Of a DNA stretch of 64,000 nucleotides, positions 29,789 to 38,540 are shown one piece after another. Made by a program: the position numbers and the translations under genes. This DNA is from Marinobacter shengliensis. Its GTDB lineage: Bacteria; Pseudomonadota; Gammaproteobacteria; Pseudomonadales; Oleiphilaceae. Each line of letters begins with the position of its first letter. Position 1 is the stretch's first letter. The notes beneath the pieces are model-generated. The model did no database searches. It worked only from the letters and a program-made list of their open reading frames with translations, and had not been told where the DNA came from. The stretch spans positions 62,001 through 126,000 of the forward strand of contig NZ_PXNO01000023.1 of assembly GCF_003007715.1 (NCBI RefSeq), written 5' to 3'.

Positions 29789-29804
29789 TTCAGTCACAGT
29801 TCAG
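29789..29804 (+). promoter_or_regulatory. Copper-box direct repeat (cusCBA promoter)
   Basis: TTCAG-TCACAG-TTCAG, followed after exactly ten bases by TAGCAT as -10. The bases just downstream (GTTG) also match the copy upstream of the cupredoxin gene. The start codon of the cusC-like gene is 50 bases further on. Confidence 0.75.
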
Positions 29805-29854
29805 GTTGCCCCTCTAGCATTCTCCGCATAACAGCCTTTTGCGGAGAACTCACT

Positions 29855-31198
29855 TTGCGTTATCTCAGACACCTTCCAAAACTGGGCATGGCCACGATGC
29901 TGGCCATCTCAGCCTTGCCCGCAGCGGCCCAGCAGGAGCTGGGCCTGACGTCGGCCATTGAAATCGCCATACGGAATGACCCCTGGCTGCAAGGCAGTGT
30001 TTATCAGGAACAGGCCCTCAGGGAAGAAGCGGTGGCGCAGGGCTCGCTGCCTGATCCCCGCTTGACGCTCGGGCTGGCAAACCTGCCAACAGACACCTTC
30101 GACCTCGGGCAAGAGGCAATGACACAGGCCACCGTTGGCATTACCCAACGCTTTCCCCGGGGGGACAGCCGCCGGATTGCCAAAGCCAAGGTGCTGCAGA
30201 TGGCTTCAATACAGCCTCGCCAGCGAGACAATCGCGAACTCAAGGTGACTGAAACAGTCACCCACCTGTGGCTGGAGGTCTGGCGCGCTCAGCAAAGTGT
30301 GCAGCTGATCGAGAGCAGCCGTAGCCTGTTCGAGCAGTTGGAAGACGTTGCCCAGGCTGGCTACCGCTCGGCCACAATGAGCGCCCGGCAGCAGGACGTG
30401 ATTCGCGCATCCGTTGAGCTGACCCGGCTGGATGACCGGCTAACGGCGCTGTCAGCAGAGCTCAGTTCCAGCCGTGCGGCGCTGGCGGAGTGGGTGGGTG
30501 CATGGATTGACGAACATGCTGGAATCCGTGCCGACCTCCTGTCTGTTGACGACACCATACCGCCGTATTTGACAGCACTGTCTGCGAACGGCAGTCCGAA
30601 GGTCGATAGCGTGCTGGCGATCGACCACCCGATGATTCGTGCCACGGATGAACTGATTGAGGTGCGTACTCTGGAGGTTGACCTGGCGAAACAGGCCTAC
30701 AAACCGGAGTGGTCACTGTCTGCGCAATATGGATACCGCGACAAGGCTCCTAACGGCCAGGACCGGGCCGATCTTTTCTCCGTCGGTATCAGCGTTGATC
30801 TCCCACTATTCACCAGTAACCGCCAAGACCGGAACCTCAACGCCTCCGTGGCCCGGGCAGAGACCGTTAAAACCGAGCGTATGCTGCAGCTGCGCCAGTT
30901 GCAGGCGTTAGCCCGCAGTGCAGTGGCGCGCATCGAGCGCCTGGATGAACGCATTACACGTTACCGGGAAACCCTGCTGCCTCAGATGGAGCAGCAGGCC
31001 GAAGCCGCCCTGAGTGCTTACAACTCTGACGATGGTGATTTTGCCGAAGCCGTGCGCGCGCGTATTGCCGAGCTCAATGCCCGCATCGAGCTGTTTCAGG
31101 TGGTGGCCGAGCGTGCCAGGTCGCAAGCCAGCTTCAATTACGTCACCGCCGGCGCGGATAACGCCCCCCTCTTTTCATCGACTCGTTATCAGGACTGA
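29855..31198 (+). CDS. cusC: CusC/CzcC-like outer-membrane efflux protein
   Basis: TolC-family channel of 447 residues, the outer part of a heavy-metal RND pump. The TTG start at 29855 (GGAG upstream) gives the best signal peptide (MRYLRHLPKLGMATMLAISALPAAAQ). An ATG at 29888 is the alternative and would shorten it. Two outer-membrane efflux repeats are visible, with GITQRFPRGDSRR in the first and VGISVDLPLFTSNRQDR in the second. No lipobox is present, unlike E. coli CusC. It lies 5 bp before the adaptor gene. Confidence 0.88.
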   Translation: MRYLRHLPKLGMATMLAISALPAAAQQELGLTSAIEIAIRNDPWLQGSVYQEQALREEAVAQGSLPDPRLTLGLANLPTDTFDLGQEAMTQATVGITQRFPRGDSRRIAKAKVLQMASIQPRQRDNRELKVTETVTHLWLEVWRAQQSVQLIESSRSLFEQLEDVAQAGYRSATMSARQQDVIRASVELTRLDDRLTALSAELSSSRAALAEWVGAWIDEHAGIRADLLSVDDTIPPYLTALSANGSPKVDSVLAIDHPMIRATDELIEVRTLEVDLAKQAYKPEWSLSAQYGYRDKAPNGQDRADLFSVGISVDLPLFTSNRQDRNLNASVARAETVKTERMLQLRQLQALARSAVARIERLDERITRYRETLLPQMEQQAEAALSAYNSDDGDFAEAVRARIAELNARIELFQVVAERARSQASFNYVTAGADNAPLFSSTRYQD

Positions 31199-31203
31199 CA
31201 ACT

Positions 31204-32475
31204 ATGGCCAATTTCATTCGCCCTCTGGGCCTTCTCGTGCTGGGTGGTTTTGCCGGTGCCGGTGCTAGTTGGTGGCTGGCGGCTGGCGCAAGCATGGACC
31301 ACACCTTGGATCCTGCACATTCACAGGCCCGTGAGCCGCTTTACTGGGTGGCCCCCATGGACCCTGATTTCAGAAGGGACAAACCGGGCAAGTCGCCCAT
31401 GGGGATGGACCTTGTGCCGGTTTATGCGGACGGCGGAGCCGCGGATGACCCAGCGGGCACCGTCCGGATATCGCCCGCGGTAACCAACAACCTGGGTGTG
31501 AGGACCGGCACGGTTATCCAGGGGCGCCTGCCACTAAACATCACCACCGTCGGGCACGTCCAGTATAACGAGGACGCCATGGCCCATGTGCATCCCCGTG
31601 TTGAGGGCTGGATTGAGGCGCTGTATGTGAAGGCGGAGGGGGAGCCGGTTGAACAGGGCAAGGCCTTGTACTCGTTGTATTCGCCCACCCTGGTTAACGC
31701 TCAGGAGGAGCTGGTTCTGGCGTTGAACCGGGGCAATGAGAACCTGGTCCGTGCTGCAGAGCAGCGTCTATTGGCGCTGAATGTTCCAACCAGCCTGGTA
31801 CGGAGCCTGAAGGATACCCGCGAAGTGCGCCGTACCCTGACCGTCTACGCACCGGCGACCGGGGTTATTGAGAGTCTCAATGTGCGCGAAGGGATGTTCA
31901 TCAAACCCGGCGACCAGGTGGTGACCATTGCCTCTCTGGATGAGGTCTGGGTTCTGGGGGAAATGTTTGAGAGCCAGATTGCCGCAGTAAAACCCGGTGA
32001 CCGGGCGGTGATGACATTGGATTACATGCCGGATCGGCAGTGGCGGGGGCAGGTGGATTACGTCTATCCGGAGATCAACACCACCACCCGCACGGCCCGG
32101 GTCAGGCTGCGTTTCACAAACACTGACGGCGCTTTGCGCCCGGGTATGTTCGCCCGGCTGAACATACAGGGAGAGCGTGGTGACCGGCGAATGTTAGTGC
32201 CCCGGGAATCCGTGATCCGCACCGGCCAGAGTGACCGTTTGGTGCTGGCTCTGGAAAAAGGAGCGTTCAAATCGGTTAACGTCTATGTTGGGCGGGTAGG
32301 TGAGGAGTATGTGGAAATTCTGCAAGGGGTAAGGCCCGGCGACACGGTGGTCACCTCTGCGCAGTTTCTGATCGATTCGGAATCCAGCAAAACCTCTGAC
32401 TTTCTGCGTATGTCGCCCCGACCGACGGAGATGGATCACAGAGCCCATGGTATGCAGCATGAAGGGGGCCACTGA
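31204..32475 (+). CDS. cusB: CusB-like periplasmic adaptor with heavy-metal-binding domain
   Basis: A 423-residue membrane-fusion protein linking CusA to CusC. An N-terminal anchor is followed at residues 46-76 by the heavy-metal-binding motif YWVAPMDPDF...GKSPMGMDLVPVY, seen in Cu(I)/Ag(I) and some Co/Zn/Cd adaptors. Lipoyl/barrel-sandwich and beta-barrel regions follow (HPRVEGWIEALYVKAEGEPV; ATGVIESLNVREGMFIKPGD). The C-terminus ends with Met/His residues (MDHRAHGMQHEGGH). The stop overlaps the cusA start. Confidence 0.92.
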   Translation: MANFIRPLGLLVLGGFAGAGASWWLAAGASMDHTLDPAHSQAREPLYWVAPMDPDFRRDKPGKSPMGMDLVPVYADGGAADDPAGTVRISPAVTNNLGVRTGTVIQGRLPLNITTVGHVQYNEDAMAHVHPRVEGWIEALYVKAEGEPVEQGKALYSLYSPTLVNAQEELVLALNRGNENLVRAAEQRLLALNVPTSLVRSLKDTREVRRTLTVYAPATGVIESLNVREGMFIKPGDQVVTIASLDEVWVLGEMFESQIAAVKPGDRAVMTLDYMPDRQWRGQVDYVYPEINTTTRTARVRLRFTNTDGALRPGMFARLNIQGERGDRRMLVPRESVIRTGQSDRLVLALEKGAFKSVNVYVGRVGEEYVEILQGVRPGDTVVTSAQFLIDSESSKTSDFLRMSPRPTEMDHRAHGMQHEGGH

Positions 32476-35400
32476 TGATCGCGTCGCTGATTTACTGGTC
32501 GGTTCGTAACCGTTTTCTGGTCGTCATGGCAGCACTGCTGCTGACCGGTCTGGGACTGTACTCCCTGAAGAACACGCCAGTGGATGCACTGCCGGACCTG
32601 TCGGATGTCCAGGTCATCATTAAAACCAGCTATCCGGGACAGGCGCCTCAGGTGGTAGAGGACCAGGTTACTTACCCGCTGACCACCGCCATGCTGTCGG
32701 TGCCGGGGGCGCAAACCGTTCGAGGCTATTCGTTCTTCGGTGACTCCTACGTTTATGTGATCTTTGACGAAAACACCGATATGTACTGGGCCCGCTCTCG
32801 GGTGCTCGAATACCTGTCGCAGGTGGCGCCGAATCTGCCGGAGCAGGCCCGGCCGCAATTGGGGCCTGACGCTACCGGTGTGGGCTGGGTGTACCTGTAC
32901 GCGTTGGTAGACCGCACCGGGCAGCACGACCTGAGCCAGCTCCGAAGCCTTCAGGACTGGTTCCTGAAGTATGAGCTGCAGACGGTACCCGGCGTTTCGG
33001 AAGTGGCCACTGTGGGTGGCATGGTCAAGCAATACCAGGTACAGGTGAGCCCGGAAAAGCTGCGTACCCTGGGGATTCCGCTGTCCCATATTGAAACCGC
33101 CATAAAGCGCGGCAATCAGGAAGTGGGGGCCTCTGTCATTGAAATGGCAGAGGCCGAGTACATGGTGCGGGCCTCGGGCTATATCCAGTCCCGGGAAGAT
33201 TTGCTCTCGATCCCGCTGGGACTCGACGACAACGGCACCCCCGTTTTGTTAAAGGATGTGGCCAGCGTTGAAGTGGGGCCACAGATGCGCAGGGGCATTG
33301 CCGAGTTGAATGGCGAGGGCGAAACGGTTGGCGGCGTTATAGTGATGCGTTTTGGTGAAAACGCCCAGGAGACTATACGGGGTGTGAAAGCCAAACTGGA
33401 GGCTTTGCAGGGGAGTCTGCCGGACGGTGTCGAAGTGGTCACGGTGTATGACCGTTCCGGTTTGATCGATCGCGCTGTGACCAACCTCTGGAACAAATTG
33501 CTGGAAGAACTTCTCGTTGTCGGGCTGGTGTGCGTGATCTTCCTGTTCCACGTGCGGTCTTCGCTGGTGGTGATGATCAGCCTGCCAGTCGGCATTCTGA
33601 CAGCCTTCATCGTGATGTACTGGCAGGGCATCAATGCCAACATCATGTCGTTGGGTGGCATCGCCATTGCCATAGGCACCATGATTGACGGTGCCATCGT
33701 GATGATCGAGAACATGCACAAACACATGGAGCGTACACCGCTGACCAGGGAAAATCGCTGGCAAGTGGTGGCGAAGGCGTCGGCCGAGGTGGGGCCGGCG
33801 CTGTTTTTCTCATTGTTGATTATTACCGTCAGCTTTGTGCCGGTGTTTGTGCTGGAAGCCCAGGAGGGCCGCATGTTCTCGCCGCTGGCCTATACCAAAA
33901 CCTATGCCATGGCGGCCAGTGCCGCTCTGGCGGTCACGCTGGTGCCGGTGCTCATGGGTTACTTCATTCGTGGCAAGGTGCTGTCGGAGCACCGAAATCC
34001 TGTAAACCGGTTATTGGTGTCGGGCTATCTGCCAATGCTGAAGGGTGTCCTGAAGTATCCGGTGACAACCCTGGTAGTGGTGGTTCTGATTCTGGCGGTG
34101 GGGGTGTGGCCTGCCTCCCGGATAGGCAGCGAATTCATCCCGCCTCTGGATGAGGGCGATCTGATGTATATGCCAACCACCTACCCGGGTATTTCTATCG
34201 GCAAGGCTCGGGAATTGCTGCAACAGACCGACCGGTTGATTGCCTCGCCGCCGGAAGTGGAAACGGTGTTTGGCAAGGTTGGCCGGGCAGAGACCGCCAC
34301 AGATCCCGCCCCGTTGACGATGATTGAAACGTTTATTCAACTTAAACCTCGCGACCAGTGGCGTGAGGGGATGACCACCGAAAAACTGAAGCAGGAATTG
34401 AACGCCCTTATCCAATTTCCCGGCGTTACCAATGCCTGGGTGATGCCAATCATTACCCGGATTGACATGCTGGCGACGGGGATAAAAACGCCGGTTGGCA
34501 TCAAGGTGGCCGGGCCTGAGCTGGCAACCATTGAGGCAGTGGGCAAGCAACTGGAAGCCATTCTTTCGGAGGTTCCCGGTACGGCATCTGTGTATTCGGA
34601 GCGCGTTGCCGGGGGCCGTTATGTTCAGGCCGATATCGACCGATTACGGGCGGCGAGATATGGCCTCAACATTGCCGATGTTCAGCAGGTGATCGCTTCG
34701 GCGGTGGGCGGAATTAACGTGTCTCAAACCATCGAGGGGTTGGAAAGATACCCTATCAATGTGCGTTATCCGCAAGACTACCGCGATTCCCCCGAGAAGC
34801 TCCGGCAGCTGCCGATCGTGACGCCGTCCGGCCAACGCATTGCCTTGGCGGATGTGGCCGACATTCGGATTGAGGACGGCCCTCCAGCAATAAAAAGTGA
34901 GAATGCCCGGCTTAATGGTTGGACCTTTGTGGACATCGAGGGTGTTGATGTGGGCAGCTACGTAGAGCAGGCCATGGCGGTTGTAAATGATGAACTGCAG
35001 CTGCCGGCAGGCTACTCCGTGGCCTGGTCCGGCCAATATGAATACATGCTCCGGGCCAAGGAAAGGCTGACCTATGTGGTCCCGCTGACCCTGGCGATCA
35101 TTGTCATACTGTTGTTTATGAGCTTCCGCCGCATTGCTGAGGTGGCGATGATCCTGGGCACACTGCCGTTTGCTCTGGTGGGCGCAGTCTGGTTTATGTA
35201 TCTATTGGGTTACAACTTTTCGGTTGCCGTTGGAGTGGGATTCATTGCCCTGGCGGGGGTTGCCGTAGAGATCGGGGTCATCATGCTGGTGTACCTTAAC
35301 CAGTCTTACCAGTCGATGCTTGAGAGTTGCGAGCAAAAAGGTCTTGAGCCCAGGCGTGAAACTCTCCGGCATGCCGTTCTGCATGGTGCCGGGTTGCGGG

Positions 35401-35600
35401 TTCGGCCGATCATGATGACCGGAAGTTCCATCATCATTGGGCTGTTACCCATCATGTTCGGCACCGGGACGGGCTCGGAAGTAATGGGGCGCATCGCAGC
35501 CCCGATGGTGGGTGGTATGGTCAGCGCTATGCTGCTGGCATTGTTGGTCATTCCCGTATTGTTCTACCTCTGGAAACGAAGGGGCCTTGCGCACCGATGA
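32475..35600 (+). CDS. cusA: CusA-like heavy-metal efflux RND permease
   Basis: A 1041-residue inner-membrane proton-driven pump of the HME-RND class. DALPDLSDVQVIIKTSYPGQAP near the start is characteristic of CusA/CzcA. The TM4 region reads GGIAIAIGTMIDGAIVMIENMHKH, where monovalent Cu/Ag pumps carry Met/Glu-rich versions and divalent pumps carry DFGxxxDGAVVxxE. The absence of the DFG pattern and the Cu context favour Cu(I)/Ag(I). Periplasmic methionines (for example WVMPIITRIDMLATGIKTPVG) agree with the CusA ligand region. Confidence 0.93.
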   Translation: MIASLIYWSVRNRFLVVMAALLLTGLGLYSLKNTPVDALPDLSDVQVIIKTSYPGQAPQVVEDQVTYPLTTAMLSVPGAQTVRGYSFFGDSYVYVIFDENTDMYWARSRVLEYLSQVAPNLPEQARPQLGPDATGVGWVYLYALVDRTGQHDLSQLRSLQDWFLKYELQTVPGVSEVATVGGMVKQYQVQVSPEKLRTLGIPLSHIETAIKRGNQEVGASVIEMAEAEYMVRASGYIQSREDLLSIPLGLDDNGTPVLLKDVASVEVGPQMRRGIAELNGEGETVGGVIVMRFGENAQETIRGVKAKLEALQGSLPDGVEVVTVYDRSGLIDRAVTNLWNKLLEELLVVGLVCVIFLFHVRSSLVVMISLPVGILTAFIVMYWQGINANIMSLGGIAIAIGTMIDGAIVMIENMHKHMERTPLTRENRWQVVAKASAEVGPALFFSLLIITVSFVPVFVLEAQEGRMFSPLAYTKTYAMAASAALAVTLVPVLMGYFIRGKVLSEHRNPVNRLLVSGYLPMLKGVLKYPVTTLVVVVLILAVGVWPASRIGSEFIPPLDEGDLMYMPTTYPGISIGKARELLQQTDRLIASPPEVETVFGKVGRAETATDPAPLTMIETFIQLKPRDQWREGMTTEKLKQELNALIQFPGVTNAWVMPIITRIDMLATGIKTPVGIKVAGPELATIEAVGKQLEAILSEVPGTASVYSERVAGGRYVQADIDRLRAARYGLNIADVQQVIASAVGGINVSQTIEGLERYPINVRYPQDYRDSPEKLRQLPIVTPSGQRIALADVADIRIEDGPPAIKSENARLNGWTFVDIEGVDVGSYVEQAMAVVNDELQLPAGYSVAWSGQYEYMLRAKERLTYVVPLTLAIIVILLFMSFRRIAEVAMILGTLPFALVGAVWFMYLLGYNFSVAVGVGFIALAGVAVEIGVIMLVYLNQSYQSMLESCEQKGLEPRRETLRHAVLHGAGLRVRPIMMTGSSIIIGLLPIMFGTGTGSEVMGRIAAPMVGGMVSAMLLALLVIPVLFYLWKRRGLAHR

Positions 35601-35645
35601 CCTGCGTCAATTCTTGCCAAGAGAGGTTGTAGGTTTGGCCGCTAT

Positions 35646-35661
35646 TTCAGGTTCGATTCAG
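35646..35661 (+). promoter_or_regulatory. Copper-box direct repeat (Met-rich protein operon promoter)
   Basis: TTCAG-GTTCGA-TTCAG, with TTAACT exactly ten bases downstream. It lies 56 bases before the Met-rich protein ATG and 45 bases after the cusA stop. It would give the downstream three-gene operon its own copper-responsive promoter. Confidence 0.7.
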
Positions 35662-35717
35662 TTTTATGGTCTTAACTGTAGTAGACACTCATCAACTGTG
35701 ATGAAAAGGAGAATGTC

Positions 35718-36227
35718 ATGAACAGGTTTACAAGGTTAATCGCATGTTCCGTTCTCGTTTCCGCACCCCTTCTGGTGTTTGCCCAGGGCAACTCCGGGCA
35801 AATGCCGCGGGGTGGCATGATGAACCAGGAACAGATGCAGCAGATGCAACAGAACATGTCGCAGATGCAGGAAATGATGCAGGAAATGCGCAACGCCAAG
35901 TCGGATGCGGAGCGCCAGCGTATTCGTGAGAAGCACATGGAGTCCATGCAGCAGCACATGCAGATGATGCGTGGTGGCATGATAGGGCAGGGCATGGGCC
36001 AGGGCCAAGGGCAGGGCATGATGGGGCAGCACCAGGGCCAGATGGGCGGTGGCCAGGGCATGGGTAACCAGCCGAAAGGTCAGTCCGGCGGCAAAGGGCC
36101 TCGTTCGGGTGGCGCGGGTATGGAGCCGGAACAGCGAATGGAAATGATGGAACAGCGCCTGGAGCATATGCAGATGATGATGGAGCAAATGCTGGAGCAC
36201 CAGGCGCAGGGCCAGACAGGACGTTAA
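35718..36227 (+). CDS. Secreted Met/Gln-rich protein, probable copper-binding
   Basis: A 169-residue protein with a signal peptide (RLIACSVLVSAPLLVFA) and a mature part of very low complexity. I count 31 Met in the whole protein, many as MQQM, MQEMMQEM or QMMMEQM. Two putative amphipathic helical blocks (about residues 35-85 and 135-165) flank a Gly/Gln/Met-rich loop. No cupredoxin, CusF or SilE signature is visible. The Met density, the secretion signal and the copper box upstream suggest a periplasmic Cu(I)/Ag(I) buffer. Family unknown; the function is inferred. Confidence 0.8.
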   Translation: MNRFTRLIACSVLVSAPLLVFAQGNSGQMPRGGMMNQEQMQQMQQNMSQMQEMMQEMRNAKSDAERQRIREKHMESMQQHMQMMRGGMIGQGMGQGQGQGMMGQHQGQMGGGQGMGNQPKGQSGGKGPRSGGAGMEPEQRMEMMEQRLEHMQMMMEQMLEHQAQGQTGR

Positions 36228-36251
36228 ATAGCTCACTGACATGGAGCGTTT

Positions 36252-37571
36252 ATGACCCTTAGAAAATACCCTGGCGATCTGTTGTTGCTGGGGCTCTTTT
36301 TACTGCCTGTCGTTGTTGTTGCTCCGGCGTTGCCCTGGGGCAGTCAGGGCTGGCTGTATTCGCTGGCGGAGCTAGCCGGGGTGTTTGCCCTGTCAGCGTT
36401 TCTGCTGGCGGGTATGCTGTCGGCCCGTGTTCCCGGTATGGATCCCTGGTTTGGCGGCTTGGTGCGGCTATGGACCATTCACCGTTGGCTGGGGTTCTCG
36501 GCCTTTATGCTGGTGATGGTCCATGCGCTGTTGTTGGCACTGGCCACCTTGCCGATGTCTCTTGGCACCAGTGTTGCCACGCTGTTCCCGCCCCTTAGTC
36601 ATTGGGAGGTCTGGGTTGGCTGGGCCGCCTTTCTCACCATGTTGGTTTTCATCGCGCCCACGCTGGGGTTCATTGGCACTCTGCACTATCAAAACTGGAA
36701 ACGCCTGCACCTGCTGTCTGCGCCGGCACTGGTGTTGGCGTTGGTGCATACCATGATGCTCTCGGCCACTGCCTGGGTCTGGTGGTTGCTCTCGGCACTG
36801 GCTCTGGCTGCCATCGCCTGGCGTAAGTTATTGTCACCCCGGCTGGCCAGGCAACCCTATGTGGTAGACGGCATCGACCAGCTTGCCCGGGATGTGGTGG
36901 AGCTACGCCTGCGCCCGAAGGGCAAGGGGATTCGCTGGCAGGCCGGGCAGTTTGTGTATCTGACACCGATGGACTCTTCCCTGGTGGCCGGGTACAGGGA
37001 AGAACACCCTTACACCATCGCCTCGGGCTCCAGGGATGATGAACTAAAAATCGGCATTAAAGCGGTCGGCGATGCCACGCGGGCGTTGCTGGACATCAAG
37101 CCGGGGGCAGAGGTGCGAATCGAAGGCCCTTACGGGACCTTTTTTGAGAATGCGGCTTTGGCACAAAAGGGTGATAGCCTGCCCGGTGAACCGCGCAAGC
37201 AACTGTGGTTGGCCGGCGGTATAGGTATTACGCCGTTTGTCTCTGGCGCACGGGACAGGGTCGGGAACGGAGCGGTTCAGGCGCCGGATACCTGTTTGTT
37301 CTATCTGGCAAACCGGCCGGAAAGGGCCTATTACCTGGACGAGCTGGTCCGCATTGCCGAGGCCTGTGATGGCTTTGAGGTTCACACGCACTACATGAAC
37401 GAACACGGCGTGATCACCCGGGATTATCTGGCCGAGCGCTGCCCGGATTTCGCCGAATGGGACATCTACCTGTGCGGGCCGCCGGGCATGATCAATCACC
37501 TGCAAACCCTGCTCAGGCAGGAAGGCGTGCCTGCCCATCGCATTCACACGGAGGCGTTTGATTTCCTATGA
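36252..37571 (+). CDS. Ferric-reductase-like transmembrane flavoprotein
   Basis: A 439-residue membrane oxidoreductase. The N-terminal half has about six helices with paired His for heme b (WTIHRWLGFSAFMLVMVHAL and KRLHLLSAPALVLALVHTMM). The C-terminal half is an FNR-type reductase with FAD motif EEHPYTIASG, pyridine-nucleotide motif GGIGITPF and the ending YLCGPPGM. It should move electrons from cytosolic NAD(P)H across the membrane. The stop overlaps the next gene (ATGA), which encodes a probable periplasmic electron acceptor. It starts 24 bp after the Met-rich gene. Confidence 0.88.
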   Translation: MTLRKYPGDLLLLGLFLLPVVVVAPALPWGSQGWLYSLAELAGVFALSAFLLAGMLSARVPGMDPWFGGLVRLWTIHRWLGFSAFMLVMVHALLLALATLPMSLGTSVATLFPPLSHWEVWVGWAAFLTMLVFIAPTLGFIGTLHYQNWKRLHLLSAPALVLALVHTMMLSATAWVWWLLSALALAAIAWRKLLSPRLARQPYVVDGIDQLARDVVELRLRPKGKGIRWQAGQFVYLTPMDSSLVAGYREEHPYTIASGSRDDELKIGIKAVGDATRALLDIKPGAEVRIEGPYGTFFENAALAQKGDSLPGEPRKQLWLAGGIGITPFVSGARDRVGNGAVQAPDTCLFYLANRPERAYYLDELVRIAEACDGFEVHTHYMNEHGVITRDYLAERCPDFAEWDIYLCGPPGMINHLQTLLRQEGVPAHRIHTEAFDFL

Positions 37572-38401
37572 CCAGCAACCGAATTGCCTATACAGGATTT
37601 GTTGCCTTTGTCAGCGTAGTTCTGACATTGGTGGTGGTTAACCTGGTTCAGGGCAACCCCGAACCCACAGCAGGTGGTACCGCTGAGAATGCCGATGGTG
37701 AGTCGGTTTTCCGGCTCGATGATGTGGCGGAACACAATCATGCCGGCAGCTGTTGGAAGGTGATTAACGGTGTGGTGTACGACCTCACCGAGTACCTGCC
37801 GAATCACCCCACCGAGGAAGAGGTCTTCACCCGCTGGTGCGGTAAAGAGGCAACGTCGGCCTGGCTCGATAAGGGCAACGGCCGGCCCCACAGCCCTCGG
37901 GCCGCAGCCCGGCTGGAGGATTATCGGATAGGTGTGCTTGAAGGCGGCGCCCCGGCACCAGCACCGGTTGAAACCGCAGATTCGGCTACACAGCCCGCCA
38001 CTGGCGATGACCGCCTTGGGCGAATGCTGTTGGGTTTGGCGCCGGGTAATTATCTTGATGGCACCTACCGTGGCAACTTTATCGACCGTGGGCTGATTCA
38101 GGTAAGCCTGCAGTTCCGGCTTGAAGGCGGGCGAATCAAGGGAATGTCCTACCGGCACCTGTTCTATCGGGATGAAGACTATTTGAAGATGGACAGTTCC
38201 GCCGAGCTTTACCCGGTTTTGCGTCAGTATCAGCAGATCACGGAGCGCCTGGAGGGCGAGCCGATGGAGGCAATTTTCCGGTTGTATGAGCCAGAGAACG
38301 TGGTGGATGATATTGACGGCTACACCGGCGCAACGCTTCGTGGAGCCAAGGTGATCAGTGCTTTTCGCGATGGTCTGAACCGGGGCGTCTACAGCTGGTA
38401 A
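37568..38401 (+). CDS. Cytochrome b5-like / FMN-binding domain fusion, membrane-anchored
   Basis: A 277-residue protein with an N-terminal anchor helix (GFVAFVSVVLTLVVVNLV), then a cytochrome b5-like domain (about residues 50-125) and a C-terminal FMN-binding domain (about 160-277). The b5 domain has its first heme His in YLPNHPTEEEVFTRWCG, where HPTE replaces the classic HPGG. The FMN domain has D250-G-Y-T-G-A-T256, matching the Dxx(S/T)GAT motif that ApbE flavinylates on the last Thr. It is probably a periplasmic electron carrier fed by the preceding reductase. Confidence 0.85.
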   Translation: MTSNRIAYTGFVAFVSVVLTLVVVNLVQGNPEPTAGGTAENADGESVFRLDDVAEHNHAGSCWKVINGVVYDLTEYLPNHPTEEEVFTRWCGKEATSAWLDKGNGRPHSPRAAARLEDYRIGVLEGGAPAPAPVETADSATQPATGDDRLGRMLLGLAPGNYLDGTYRGNFIDRGLIQVSLQFRLEGGRIKGMSYRHLFYRDEDYLKMDSSAELYPVLRQYQQITERLEGEPMEAIFRLYEPENVVDDIDGYTGATLRGAKVISAFRDGLNRGVYSW

Positions 38402-38540
38402 GCCGGTAGTAGTGGGCAGGTGACTGCGCTGCCTGCGGGGCTTGTTTTCCGGCCGGCGGGCAGACTGTGTTAGGCTTTTGGGAACTTTAACAGGGAGTTA
38501 GCGAACCAAGACCCTGTTGAACCCCGGGACAGGAGACCCT

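Noticed and set aside
38402..38540. GC-rich hairpin between the b5-FMN gene and mnhE as a terminator
   Set aside because: The stem is only about five bases and no clear T-run follows, so it is not listed as a feature.
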